Below, piece by piece: positions 26,149 through 34,377 of a stretch of 64,000 nucleotides of DNA. Source of the stretch: Rathayibacter sp. VKM Ac-2857 (GTDB lineage Bacteria; Actinomycetota; Actinomycetes; Actinomycetales; Microbacteriaceae). The translations under genes were made by a program, and so were the position numbers. The stretch lies in contig NZ_JABMLE010000001.1 of the NCBI RefSeq assembly GCF_013205025.1, positions 744,001 to 808,000 on the forward strand, given 5' to 3'. The notes under the pieces are model-generated. The model saw nothing but the letters and a program-made list of their open reading frames with translations, did no database searches and had not been told where the DNA came from. Each line of letters starts with the position of its first letter. Position 1 is the stretch's first letter.

Positions 26149-27234
26149 TCAGGACGCGGCGGGAGCGGACGGCGACTCGACGGTGATCGAGCCGTCGATG
26201 ATGCCCTCCGTGATGGTGTCCAGCTCGCCCTGCAGGTCGGCCGAGACCTTCGACTCGAAGTCGTGGAACGGCGCGATGCCGACCCCGTCGTTCTCGAGCG
26301 TGCCCACGTAGGGGGTCGCGTCGAAGGCGTCGGCGCCCGCGGTGGAGGTGACGTCGGTCGTGCCGGCCTCGATGCCCTTGAGGATCGAGGTCAGGTACAG
26401 GTCGCCGCCGTCGGGGTAGGTCTCGTACAGGTCGGCGTCGACACCCACCATCGCGATGTCCTTTCCGGAGTCGCGGATGGCCTCGATGGCCGACTGGAAG
26501 ATCGGGCCGCCGACCGGGAGGATGACGTCGGCGTTCTGGTCGATCAGCGACTGCGCGGCCGACTTGGCCTCGACACCGGCGGCGAAGCCTCCGGTGAACG
26601 AGCCGGTCTGCGCGGCGACGTCCCAGCCGACGACCTTGACGTCGGTGCCCTTCTGCTCGTTGTGGTACGCCACGCCGTCCGCGAAGCCGTCCATGAAGAT
26701 GGTGACGGTCGGGAACTGCTGGCCGCCGTAGGTGCCCACGACACCGGTCTTCGAGTACGACGCTGCCGCGTAGCCGGCGAGGAACGCCGACTGCGAGGTG
26801 TCGAAGGTGATCGGCTTGACGTTCGGCAGGTCGATCGACGCGTCGTCGATGATGGCGAAGTCGATGTCGGTGTTCTCCTCCGCCGCAGCCGAGGTGGCCT
26901 CGGCGAGGGCGAAGCCGACGGTGATGATCAGGTTGCAGCCCTGGTCGACGAGGCTCGTCAGGTTGGGCGCGTAGTCCGTCTCGGACTCCGAGGTGACGGT
27001 CTTCGGGGTGACGCCGAGGTCCTCGGACGCCTTCACGAGGCCGTTGTATCCCAGCTCGTTGAACGACTTGTCGTCGAACCCGCCCGCGTCGGAGACCATG
27101 CAGGGCAGGAAGTCGCCACCGGCGGCGGCGGAAGAGCCGCCCTCCTCGGGGGCGGAGGCGCAACCGGCGAGAAGCGCGGTGACGCCCAGAGCGGCGAGAC
27201 CGCCGAACGCGGCCTTACGCGTGGTGATAGTCAA
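26149..27234 (-). CDS. BMP-family nucleoside-binding lipoprotein
   Basis: 361 residues from a TTG. A basic N-terminus and hydrophobic stretch end in the lipobox LLAG-C25, so the mature protein is a lipid-anchored receptor. The body follows the Bmp/PnrA/Med pattern: DKSFNELGYNGL, VDQGCNLIITVGFALAEAT, FIMDGFADGV-like blocks and ADVILPVGGPIFQSAI. Relatives bind purine or pyrimidine nucleosides. The TTG at 27234 is preferred because GGAGG lies 7 nt upstream and the signal peptide then begins MTITTRKAA. It heads the nucleoside import and salvage operon. Confidence 0.92.
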   Translation of the reverse strand: MTITTRKAAFGGLAALGVTALLAGCASAPEEGGSSAAAGGDFLPCMVSDAGGFDDKSFNELGYNGLVKASEDLGVTPKTVTSESETDYAPNLTSLVDQGCNLIITVGFALAEATSAAAEENTDIDFAIIDDASIDLPNVKPITFDTSQSAFLAGYAAASYSKTGVVGTYGGQQFPTVTIFMDGFADGVAYHNEQKGTDVKVVGWDVAAQTGSFTGGFAAGVEAKSAAQSLIDQNADVILPVGGPIFQSAIEAIRDSGKDIAMVGVDADLYETYPDGGDLYLTSILKGIEAGTTDVTSTAGADAFDATPYVGTLENDGVGIAPFHDFESKVSADLQGELDTITEGIIDGSITVESPSAPAAS

Positions 27235-27370
27235 GATTCGTCCTCCAAGATTCGGCCCCGCGCGCACGATCGGCACTGCAGGGCATCGATGACCTCACGT
27301 TACCCAAGGTGTCGGAACGCTCAGGGGCCGCGGAGGGCCAACTCGGGAAGCGTTACACAGTGTTGATCTT

Positions 27371-27482
27371 GGGGAGGAGCCGCGCGCGGCTCCTCCCCCG
27401 CGGTCGGCTATCAGGAGTGGTGCGTTTCGCAGAGCGTGTCGCGTCGGGCTGGCGGAAATCGCTGGCACGCGATTTCCGCTCG
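27371..27482 (+). repeat. Family B dispersed repeat with 12-bp hairpin
   Basis: Begins with the perfect hairpin GGGGAGGAGCCG-CGCG-CGGCTCCTCCCC (27371-27398). CGCGGTCGGC, CGCAGAGCG and the GGAAATCGC...GCGATTTCC hairpin follow. It lies upstream of the BMP gene, unlike the other copies, which follow genes. Confidence 0.7.
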
Positions 27483-27587
27483 CGGCCCTCGACCCTTCGG
27501 GCGAGGGAGTCCGGGACGCTTCGCTCCCGGACGGGTGCGCGACCAGCGGGTGAGAGACAAGATTTCTTCCAGGCGTGCGTCCACGAC

Positions 27588-27690
27588 CATGCTGATCGAG
27601 TAGTGCGCGGAGCGCGCGTATCGAGATCCGACGACGCCGGAACGCGAGTCTGCAGAACCCCACTGCTGGGGACGGCGGTCTCTTAGGAAA
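27588..27690. repeat. REPIN-like element (family A), right half degenerate
   Basis: The left half is intact: CATGCTGATCGAGTAG to GTATCGAGATCC (27588-27629). The spacer GTCTGCAGA...CTGCTGGGGACGGCGG is shared with other copies. The right half breaks off at GTCTC. Confidence 0.7.
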
Positions 27691-27716
27691 GATCACCTCA
27701 TCCGTATGGGGAAAGT

Positions 27717-27846
27717 CATGCTGATCGAGTAGCCCGTGCAGCGGGCGTATCGAGATCCACCACCGTGAGGACGCTGAGTCTGCAGACCCGTCCTGCTGGT
27801 GACGGTGGGTCTCGATACGCCCCTGCGGGGCTACTCGACCAGCATG
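27717..27846. repeat. REPIN-like element (family A), complete
   Basis: Halves 27717-27758 and 27808-27846 are inverted relative to each other, around a 49-bp spacer. A preceding block (AGATCACCTCATCC...TGGGGAA) is shared with the copy at 42570. Confidence 0.8.
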
Positions 27847-27901
27847 ACGCGGCGCAGCCGCGCCCTTTCCCTGAACACCGAGACGCGAAGCGGCTTCGCC
27901 G

Positions 27902-27937
27902 CTCGATACGCCGCTGCGCGGCTACTCGACCAGCATG
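27902..27937 (+). repeat. Family A single half-element
   Basis: An isolated right half, CTCGATACGCCGCTGCGCGG ending CTACTCGACCAGCATG. No matching left half precedes it. Confidence 0.7.
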
Positions 27938-27960
27938 AGAGGAGCGCGGCTGCCTCTAGT

Positions 27961-28087
27961 CATGCTGATCGAGTAGTGCGCGGAGCGCGCGTAACGAGAT
28001 CCACCAGCGCCAGAACGTGAGTCTGCAGAGCCGCCCTGCTGGGGACGGCGGTCTCGATACGCCGCTGCGCGGCTACTCGACCAGCAT
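27961..28087. repeat. REPIN-like element (family A), complete
   Basis: Left half 27961-28002 (with one changed base, GTAACGAG), spacer with GTCTGCAGAGCC, and right half 28050-28087. The sequence after both this unit and the previous half-element is the same (AGAGGAGCGCGGCTGCCTCT), pointing to local duplication. Confidence 0.75.
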
Positions 28088-28111
28088 GAGAGGAGCGCGG
28101 CTGCCTCTGGT

Positions 28112-28180
28112 CATGCTGATCGAGTAGCGCGCGGAGCGGGCGTATCGAGATCCACCTCTTTCCGGAGGGCGGATCTCGAG
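28112..28180. repeat. REPIN-like element (family A), truncated near manC
   Basis: A full left half (28112-28153), a shortened spacer and a truncated right half (GGATCTCGAGACTTCGG). With the elements before it, this fills most of the 953-bp gap between the BMP gene and manC. No gene is seen there. Confidence 0.65.
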
Positions 28181-28187
28181 ACTTCGG

Positions 28188-29321
28188 CTAGAGGACGTCG
28201 GTGCGGCCGGAGAGGCGGAGGGCGTCGACGACGCCCTTGACCTTCTGGGCGTTCTCGGTGGTGGTGACGAGGAGGGCGTCGGGGGTGTCGACGACGACGA
28301 TGTCCTTCACGCCGATCAGCGCGATGGTGCGGTTTCCGCCGCTGACGACGATGCCGGTGGCGGAGTCGGCCAGGACGCGGGCGTCCTCGCCGAGGATGGC
28401 CAGGTCGGAGCGCAGGCCGCTCGCGTGCAGCTTCGCGATCGACGCGAAGTCTCCGACGTCGTCCCAGGAGAAGTGGCCGGGGACGACGGCGAGCTTTCCC
28501 TCCGCGGCGGCCGGCTCGGCGACCGAGTAGTCGATCGCGATCTTCTCAAGGCCCGGCCAGATGCGGTCGACGACCGCGCCGCGCTCCGGGGTGTCCCAGG
28601 CCTCGGCGAGCTCGAGCAGGCCCGCGAGCAGCTTCGGCTTCGAGCGGCCGAGCTCCTCCAGCAGGCGGTCGGCGCGGGCGATGAACATGCCGGCGTTCCA
28701 CAGGTACTGACCGCTCTGCACGTAGGTGCGAGCGGTGTCGGCGTCGGGCTTCTCGACGAAGGAGTCGACGGCGAGGGTGTGCGCGGCGCCCTCGATGCCG
28801 AGGTGGTCGCCGGTGCGGATGTAGCCGAAGCCCACGGCGGGCTCGGTCGGCGTGATGCCGATGGTCGCGATGTAGCCGGCGTCGGCGGCGACGACCGCCT
28901 CGGCGACCGCGTCGTGGAAGAGGTGCTGACCGTTGATCACGTGGTCGGCGGCGAACGAGCCGATGATCACGCCGGGCTCGCGGCGCTCGAGGATCGCGGC
29001 GGCGAGGCCGATCGCGGCGGAGGAGTCGCGCGGCTCGCTCTCGAGGACGACGTTGAGGTCCTCGAGGCTCTCGAGCTGGCGCTCCACGGCGGCGCGGTGC
29101 GCGCGACCGGTGACGACCATGATGCGGTCGGCGCCCGAGATCGGCGCGAGGCGGTCCCAGGTGTCGCGGAGCAGGGTCTGGCCCGAGCCGGTCAGGTCAT
29201 GCAGGAACTTGGGGGCGTCGGCCCGGGAGAGCGGCCACAGCCTCGAGCCGATCCCGCCTGCCGGGATCACGCTGTAGAAGCGGTCGAGCGGGGCGCGGCC
29301 AACGGTCTCAGGTGATGTCAT
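28188..29321 (-). CDS. manC: Mannose-1-phosphate guanylyltransferase
   Basis: 377 residues. The enzyme joins mannose-1-phosphate and GTP to GDP-mannose. The nucleotidyltransferase signature AGGIGSRLWPLSR (21-33) with downstream PKFL is at the N-terminus. ADHVI and SFVEKPD (about residue 187), WNAGMF, and the left-handed-helix-type tail typical of ManC follow. There is no isomerase domain, so it is the single-function form. The ATG at 29321 has TATCCT 6 nt upstream (leaderless). It is divergent from an MgtA-like mannosyltransferase that would use its product. Confidence 0.93.
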   Translation of the reverse strand: MTSPETVGRAPLDRFYSVIPAGGIGSRLWPLSRADAPKFLHDLTGSGQTLLRDTWDRLAPISGADRIMVVTGRAHRAAVERQLESLEDLNVVLESEPRDSSAAIGLAAAILERREPGVIIGSFAADHVINGQHLFHDAVAEAVVAADAGYIATIGITPTEPAVGFGYIRTGDHLGIEGAAHTLAVDSFVEKPDADTARTYVQSGQYLWNAGMFIARADRLLEELGRSKPKLLAGLLELAEAWDTPERGAVVDRIWPGLEKIAIDYSVAEPAAAEGKLAVVPGHFSWDDVGDFASIAKLHASGLRSDLAILGEDARVLADSATGIVVSGGNRTIALIGVKDIVVVDTPDALLVTTTENAQKVKGVVDALRLSGRTDVL

Positions 29322-29327
29322 GACCGC

Positions 29328-29402
29328 AGGATACAAGGGAGCCCGCACGTGTCCGTCCGTTCACCCGGCCGCGCTCCCGCGTTCACACGGCGCCCGTACC
29401 GT
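29328..29402. promoter_or_regulatory. Divergent leaderless promoters of manC and mgtA
   Basis: TATCCT (29333-29328, minus) is 6 nt before the manC ATG and TACCGT (29397-29402, plus) is 7 nt before the mgtA GTG. Co-regulation of donor synthesis and transfer is plausible. Confidence 0.5.
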
Positions 29403-29409
29403 CCGGAGG

Positions 29410-30534
29410 GTGAGAGTCGCGGTCGTCACGGAGAGCTTCCTCCCGTCGTTGAACGGTGTCACCACGAGCGTCCTCCGGGTCCTCGACGAGTTCGCGGCGC
29501 GGGGCATCGAGGCCCTCGTCGTCTGCCCCGCCGCGGGTGCGCCGGGGCACTACGCCGGCCACCGCGTCGTGGAGCACCCGGCGATCGCCTACCGCGACTT
29601 CCCCGTCGGGATCCCGACCCTCGCCCTCACCCGCGAGCTGGCCGACTTCGAGCCCGACGTCGTGCACGTCGCGTCGCCCTTCCTCCTGGGGGCGCGGGCC
29701 ATCGCCTCCGCGAACCGGCTCGGGGTGCCCAGCGTCGCGATCTATCAGACGGACGTCGCGCGCTTCGCGGCCCGCTACGGCATCCGCGGAGCCCGGGCAC
29801 TGGCCTGGCGGGTGATCCGGCAGATCCACGCCGGCGCCGATCTCACCCTCGCCCCCTCGACCAGCGCGCTCGACGACCTCGCCGCGGCCGGGATCGAGCG
29901 CACCGCGCTCTGGGGGCGCGGCGTGCAGAGCGACCGCTTCCACCCGCGGATGCGCTGCTCCCCCTACGCCGCCGAGGTGCGGGCGCCGCTCGCCGACGGC
30001 GACGCGCTCGTCGGCTACATCGGTCGCGTCTCGCCGGAGAAGCGGGTCGAGCGCCTGGCGGCCCTCTCCTCTCTCCACGGAGTCGATCTGGTGGTCGGCG
30101 GCTACGGCCCCTCCTCCTCCCGGGTCGCGGCGGCGCTCGGCTCCGGGGCGCGGATGCTCGGACGGCTCGACGGCGAGCGCCTGCCCGCGGTCTTCGCCGC
30201 GCTCGACGTGTTCGTGCACACCGGCACCGAGGAGACCTTCGGCCAGACCGTCCAGGAGGCGCAGGCCTCCGGCACCGCGGTGGTCGCGCCGCACGCCGGC
30301 GGCCCGACCGATCTGATCGAGCACGGCGTCGACGGACTGCTCTACGCGCCGGAGAGCGACTCCGATCTCCGGCGCCAGGTCGAGCGGCTCCTGCGCGACC
30401 CGCAGCTGCGCTCGCGACTCGGCGAGGCGGGCCGGCGTCGCGTGCTGCACCGCACCTGGAGCGCCCTCACCGACGAGCTCCTCGCGCACTACGCGACGGT
30501 CGGCGCGCCCGTCTCGATGGCCCGCGGCAGCTAA
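29410..30534 (+). CDS. mgtA: GT4 family alpha-mannosyltransferase (MgtA-like)
   Basis: 374 residues, GT-B fold. The N-terminus VRVAVVTESFLPSLNGVTTSVL is close to MgtA and PimB' of actinobacteria, which transfer mannose from GDP-mannose to glycolipid acceptors. The C-terminal donor domain has GYIGRVSPEKRVERL, a glycine loop (VVGGYGP) and the GT4 motif HTGTEETFGQTVQEAQASG with the nucleotide-ribose-binding glutamate. No signal peptide is seen; it acts at the inner face of the membrane. The GTG is chosen because the Rossmann strand begins immediately and a -10 box lies 7 nt upstream. Acceptor unknown. Confidence 0.85.
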   Translation: MRVAVVTESFLPSLNGVTTSVLRVLDEFAARGIEALVVCPAAGAPGHYAGHRVVEHPAIAYRDFPVGIPTLALTRELADFEPDVVHVASPFLLGARAIASANRLGVPSVAIYQTDVARFAARYGIRGARALAWRVIRQIHAGADLTLAPSTSALDDLAAAGIERTALWGRGVQSDRFHPRMRCSPYAAEVRAPLADGDALVGYIGRVSPEKRVERLAALSSLHGVDLVVGGYGPSSSRVAAALGSGARMLGRLDGERLPAVFAALDVFVHTGTEETFGQTVQEAQASGTAVVAPHAGGPTDLIEHGVDGLLYAPESDSDLRRQVERLLRDPQLRSRLGEAGRRRVLHRTWSALTDELLAHYATVGAPVSMARGS

Positions 30535-30547
30535 GGCTCGCCTAAGC
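30531..30547. promoter_or_regulatory. Candidate iron-regulator (DtxR/IdeR-like) box upstream of sdhCDAB
   Basis: Read on the minus strand the site is GCTTAGGCGAGCCTTAG. By eye its core agrees with the DtxR consensus TTAGGTTAGSCTAACCTAA at most positions. It starts at the mgtA stop and covers the -45 to -29 zone of the likely sdh promoter. Confidence 0.4.
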
Positions 30548-30569
30548 CGCCGCGATCCCGCCCGGCGCT

Positions 30570-30575
30570 TAGAAT
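30570..30575 (+). promoter_or_regulatory. -10 box of the sdhCDAB operon
   Basis: TAGAAT is the best -10 hexamer in the 139-bp gap. It implies a leader of about 90 nt. No consensus -35 is visible. Confidence 0.5.
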
Positions 30576-30673
30576 GGTGGAGCGAGTGTTCTCGCCGCTC
30601 CTCCGCCCCGCCCGCGTCCTCGAGTCGCGGGTCCGGTCAGGCCGACGGAGCAGTCAACCAGGGAGGGTTGTTC

Positions 30674-31108
30674 GTGTCAGTTTCAGCTGCTCAAACCCTC
30701 GCACCCCGGAAGCAGGGGAAGATCCGCCGTCCGGCCGGAACCCTCTACCGCGGTCGCGAAGGCATGTGGTCGTGGGTGCTGCACCGGATCACCGGTGTCG
30801 CCATCTTCTTCTTCCTCCTCGTGCACGTCCTCGACTCGGCGCTGATCGCCGTGAGCCCCGAGGCGTACAACGCGGTCATCGGCACGTACAAGAACCCGAT
30901 CATGGGCCTCGGCGAGACGGGGCTGGTGGGCGCGATCGCGTTCCACGCCCTGAACGGCCTGCGCATCATCCTGGTCGACTTCTGGAGCTGGGCCACCCGC
31001 AACCAGCGCGTGCTCTTCTGGGTCGTCATCGGCCTGTGGGTCGTGCTGATGCTCGGCTTCGCACCGCGCCACCTCATGTTCGTCTTCAGCGAGGGAGGTG
31101 CCCATTGA
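30674..31108 (+). CDS. sdhC: Succinate dehydrogenase cytochrome b556 subunit
   Basis: 144 residues with three membrane helices. MWSWVLHRITGVAIFFFLLVHVLDS holds the usual S/H-R-x-T-G block and a helix histidine likely to bind haem. GLRIILVDFW and the final helix follow. It anchors complex II in the membrane and passes electrons to quinone. The GTG at 30674 has GGGAGGG 6 nt upstream, which decides against the TTG two codons earlier. It is the first gene of sdhCDAB, and the next gene overlaps by 4 bp. Confidence 0.92.
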   Translation: MSVSAAQTLAPRKQGKIRRPAGTLYRGREGMWSWVLHRITGVAIFFFLLVHVLDSALIAVSPEAYNAVIGTYKNPIMGLGETGLVGAIAFHALNGLRIILVDFWSWATRNQRVLFWVVIGLWVVLMLGFAPRHLMFVFSEGGAH

Positions 31109-31548
31109 GCACCGTCGCCGCACCGCGGACTCCGCACGTCCCCACCCGCTCCTCCGGCACCAACTGGGAGAAGTGGGGCTGGATCTACATGCGCGCCTCC
31201 GGCGTCGTGCTGATCGTCCTGATCTTCGGGCACCTGATCTTCAACCTGCTGCTCGGCGAGGGCATCAAGGCCATCGACTTCGGCTTCGTCGGCGGCAAGC
31301 TCGCGAACCCGTTCTGGCAGTGGTGGGACGTCGCGATGCTCTGGCTCGCGCTCATCCACGGCGGCAACGGCATGCGCACGCTGGTGAACGACTACGCGAC
31401 GTCGCCGCTGCTGGCCCGCGTGTTCAAGGGCGGCATCCTCGTCTCGGTCGTCGCGCTGATCGCGCTCGGCACCTACGTGGTCTTCGGCTTCAACCCCTGC
31501 CCCACCGGCGGGGACCCGAGCCTGCTGCCCTCCTTCTGCGCCGCCTAG
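31105..31548 (+). CDS. sdhD: Succinate dehydrogenase hydrophobic anchor subunit
   Basis: 147 residues with three membrane helices. The histidine in [15 protein letters not shown] is the expected second haem or quinone-site residue, and [24 protein letters not shown] is a family block. The start is a TTG overlapping the sdhC stop (TTGA), with GGGAGG 7 nt upstream; no other start keeps the N-terminus. It forms the membrane anchor together with SdhC. A hairpin separates it from sdhA. Confidence 0.9.
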   Translation: MSTVAAPRTPHVPTRSSGTNWEKWGWIYMRASGVVLIVLIFGHLIFNLLLGEGIKAIDFGFVGGKLANPFWQWWDVAMLWLALIHGGNGMRTLVNDYATSPLLARVFKGGILVSVVALIALGTYVVFGFNPCPTGGDPSLLPSFCAA

Positions 31549-31553
31549 GCGCC

Positions 31554-31584
31554 CGGTGCCGCGCGGTCCCTCCGCGCGGCACCG
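31554..31584 (+). terminator. Intra-operon hairpin between sdhD and sdhA
   Basis: A perfect 13-bp stem (CGGTGCCGCGCGG with its complement at 31572-31584) and 5-nt loop lie 6 bp after the sdhD stop. It may attenuate transcription or protect mRNA ends. There is no T-tract. Confidence 0.5.
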
Positions 31585-31651
31585 TCACGCCCCCGGGAGC
31601 GCGCCTCCCCCACTCCCGCCCTTCCACCCCGTTCAACGGAGCAATCACCCA

Positions 31652-33490
31652 GTGAGCACACCAGGCCACGTCCACAGCGGCGGCGCAGACCAGAGCGCCT
31701 TCACCCAGACCCTCGGCGCCGACGGCGTCCACTACCACCAGTTCGACGTGGTGATCGTGGGGGCCGGCGGCGCGGGCATGCGCGCGGCGATCGAGGCCGG
31801 GCCCAAGGCGAAGACCGCCGTGATCTCGAAGCTCTACCCGACCCGCTCGCACACCGGAGCGGCGCAGGGCGGCATGGCCGCGGCCCTCGCGAACGTCGAG
31901 GAGGACAGCTGGGAGTGGCACACCTTCGACACGGTCAAGGGCGGCGACTACCTCGTCGACCAGGACGCGGCGGAGATCCTCGCGAAGGAGGCCATCGACG
32001 CGGTCATCGACCTCGAGAACATGGGCCTCCCGTTCAACCGCACCGAGGACGGCAAGATCGACCAGCGCCGCTTCGGCGGGCACACCCGCGACCACGGCAA
32101 GGCGCCCGTGCGCCGGGCCTGCTACGCGGCCGACCGCACCGGCCACATGATCCTGCAGACGCTGTTCCAGAACTGCGTCCGACTGGGCATCAACTTCTTC
32201 AACGAGTTCTACGTGCTCGACCTGGTGATGACCGAGGTCGACGGCGTCAACAAGCCGTCCGGCGTCGTCGCCTACGAGCTGGCGACCGGCGAGCTGCACG
32301 TCTTCCAGGCGAAGGCGATCATCTTCGCGACCGGCGGCTTCGGCAAGATCTACAAGACGACGTCGAACGCGCACACCCTCACGGGCGACGGCGTCGGCAT
32401 CATCTGGCGCAAGGGCCTCCCCCTCGAGGACATGGAGTTCTTCCAGTTCCACCCGACCGGCCTGGCCGGGCTCGGCATCCTCCTCACCGAGGGAGCGCGA
32501 GGAGAGGGTGCGATCCTCCGCAACGCCTCGGGCGAGCGCTTCATGGAGCGCTACGCCCCCACCATCAAGGACCTCGCGCCGCGCGACATCGTCGCTCGCT
32601 GCATGGTCCAGGAGGTGGCGGAGGGCCGCGGCGCCGGTCCGCACAAGGACTACGTGCTGCTGGACTGCACCCACCTCGGCGCCGAGGTGCTCGAGACGAA
32701 GCTCCCGGACATCACCGAGTTCGCCCGCACCTACCTGGGCGTCGACCCGGTCGTCGAGCCGGTGCCGGTCATGCCGACCGCGCACTACGCGATGGGCGGC
32801 ATCCCGACCAACGTGAAGGCCGAGGTCCTCTCGGACAACACCACGGTCGTCCCCGGCCTCTACGCCGCCGGCGAGTGCGCCTGCGTCTCGGTGCACGGCT
32901 CGAACCGCCTCGGCACCAACTCGCTGCTCGACATCAACGTCTTCGGGAAGCGCAGCGGCAACAACGCCGCCGACTACTCGCAGACCGTCGACTTCACTCC
33001 CCTGCCCGAGAACCCCGCCGGCGCGATCCGCGACATGCTCGCCTCGCTCCGCGGCGCGACCGGCACCGAGCGGATCGCCTCGATCCGCAAGGAGCTGCAG
33101 GACGAGATGGACAAGAACGCCCAGGTGTTCCGCACCGACGAGTCGCTCGAGCAGGTCACCGGCACCATCCAGCGCCTGCGCGACCGGTTCCGCAACATCT
33201 CGGTGCAGGACAAGGGCAAGCGCTTCAACACCGATCTCCTGGAGGCCGTCGAGCTCGGCTTCCTCCTCGACCTCGCCGAGGTCGTCGTCTACTCCGCCCG
33301 GAACCGCAAGGAGAGCCGCGGCGGCCACATGCGCGACGACTTCCCCAAGCGCGACGACGAGAACTACATGCAGCACACGATGGCGTACCTCTCCGGTGAC
33401 GCCCACTCCTCCGACGCGGGCGATCACATCCGCCTCGATTGGAAGCCCGTCGTGATCACCCGGTACCAGCCGATGGAGAGGAAGTACTAA
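31652..33490 (+). CDS. sdhA: Succinate dehydrogenase flavoprotein subunit
   Basis: 612 residues. FAD-binding [17 protein letters not shown] lies at the N-terminus, and the covalent FAD attachment histidine is in [42 protein letters not shown] and [13 protein letters not shown] are the standard active-site and FAD blocks. It oxidises succinate to fumarate and sends electrons to SdhB. The GTG at 31652 follows GGAG at about 12 nt. The SdhB gene begins 2 bp after its stop. Confidence 0.97.
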   Translation: MSTPGHVHSGGADQSAFTQTLGADGVHYHQFDVVIVGAGGAGMRAAIEAGPKAKTAVISKLYPTRSHTGAAQGGMAAALANVEEDSWEWHTFDTVKGGDYLVDQDAAEILAKEAIDAVIDLENMGLPFNRTEDGKIDQRRFGGHTRDHGKAPVRRACYAADRTGHMILQTLFQNCVRLGINFFNEFYVLDLVMTEVDGVNKPSGVVAYELATGELHVFQAKAIIFATGGFGKIYKTTSNAHTLTGDGVGIIWRKGLPLEDMEFFQFHPTGLAGLGILLTEGARGEGAILRNASGERFMERYAPTIKDLAPRDIVARCMVQEVAEGRGAGPHKDYVLLDCTHLGAEVLETKLPDITEFARTYLGVDPVVEPVPVMPTAHYAMGGIPTNVKAEVLSDNTTVVPGLYAAGECACVSVHGSNRLGTNSLLDINVFGKRSGNNAADYSQTVDFTPLPENPAGAIRDMLASLRGATGTERIASIRKELQDEMDKNAQVFRTDESLEQVTGTIQRLRDRFRNISVQDKGKRFNTDLLEAVELGFLLDLAEVVVYSARNRKESRGGHMRDDFPKRDDENYMQHTMAYLSGDAHSSDAGDHIRLDWKPVVITRYQPMERKY

Positions 33491-33492
33491 TC

Positions 33493-34254
33493 GTGTCGAC
33501 CGCTACCCTCGAGCAGCCCCCCGCCGCCCCCGCGGCCCCGGAGGCGTTCACCGTCACGTTCATCATCCGCCGCTTCGACCCGGAGCAGGACACCGAGCCG
33601 CGCTGGCAGGACTTCGACGTCGAGATGTTCTCGACCGACCGTGTCCTCGACGCGCTGCACCGGATCAAGTGGGACCAGGACGGCTCGCTGACCTTCCGCC
33701 GCTCCTGCGCGCACGGCATCTGCGGCTCCGACGCGATGCGGATCAACGGCCGCAACCGCCTGGCCTGCAAGACGCTCATCAAGGATCTCGACATCTCGCA
33801 GCCGATCTACATCGAGGCGATCAAGGGCCTGCCCCTCGAGAAGGACCTCGTCGTGGACATGGAGCCGTTCTTCGCCTCCTACCGCGAGGTGCAGCCGTTC
33901 CTGATCGCGAACACGCCGCCCACCAAGGGCAAGGAGCGCGTGCAGTCGGTCGCCGACCGCGCCCGCTTCGACGACACCACCAAGTGCATCCTCTGCGCCG
34001 CGTGCACGTCGTCCTGCCCCGTGTTCTGGACGGACGGGCAGTACTTCGGCCCCGCCGCGATCGTGAACGCGCACCGCTTCATCTTCGACTCGCGCGACGA
34101 CGCCGGCGGAGCCCGCCTGGACATCCTCAACGACAAGGAGGGCGTCTGGCGCTGCCGGACGACCTTCAACTGCACCGAGGCCTGCCCGCGCGGCATCCAG
34201 ATCACCCAGGCGATCGCCGAGGTGAAGCAGGCCGTCATCCGCGGCCGCGCCTGA
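33493..34254 (+). CDS. sdhB: Succinate dehydrogenase iron-sulfur subunit
   Basis: 253 residues. The N-terminal ferredoxin domain has C72, C77, D80 and C92 in the pattern of complex II 2Fe-2S ligands (SCAHGICGSD). The C-terminal helical domain has CILCAACTSSCPVFW for the 4Fe-4S cluster and CRTTFNCTEACPRGI for the 3Fe-4S cluster. It relays electrons from SdhA to quinone. The GTG at 33493 is two bases behind the sdhA stop with GAGAGGAAG upstream. It is the last gene of the operon. Confidence 0.96.
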   Translation: MSTATLEQPPAAPAAPEAFTVTFIIRRFDPEQDTEPRWQDFDVEMFSTDRVLDALHRIKWDQDGSLTFRRSCAHGICGSDAMRINGRNRLACKTLIKDLDISQPIYIEAIKGLPLEKDLVVDMEPFFASYREVQPFLIANTPPTKGKERVQSVADRARFDDTTKCILCAACTSSCPVFWTDGQYFGPAAIVNAHRFIFDSRDDAGGARLDILNDKEGVWRCRTTFNCTEACPRGIQITQAIAEVKQAVIRGRA

Positions 34255-34270
34255 CGCTTTCTCCCTTGTT

Positions 34271-34303
34271 CGGCCCGTCGTGATCCTCGGATCCGGCGGG
34301 CCG
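34271..34303 (+). terminator. Terminator-like hairpin after sdhB
   Basis: CGGCCCG (34271-34277) pairs with CGGGCCG (34297-34303) around an inner GATCC-TC-GGATC stem, 17 bp beyond the sdhB stop. Confidence 0.55.
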
Positions 34304-34364
34304 TTCGTCGTCCCCGGGCCCGGCGAGGCGGAGAGGGGTGGGCACGACGGCTGCCCGGCGCCCC

Positions 34365-34370
34365 TACGCT
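34365..34370 (+). promoter_or_regulatory. -10 box for a leaderless yihY-like transcript
   Basis: TACGCT lies 7 nt before the ATG. The GGAGGG between them is too close to act as a normal Shine-Dalgarno site. Confidence 0.4.
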
Positions 34371-34377
34371 GGAGGGC

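Noticed and set aside
27588-28180. Possible CRISPR array
   Set aside because: The repeats are inverted pairs with conserved spacers and irregular spacing, and no cas genes are present.
31490-33427. 645-codon open frame antisense to sdhA
   Set aside because: It mirrors the codon bias of sdhA in very GC-rich DNA, and its translation is low-complexity (V/D/E/R-rich) with no family pattern. Many similar antisense frames occur over other genes.
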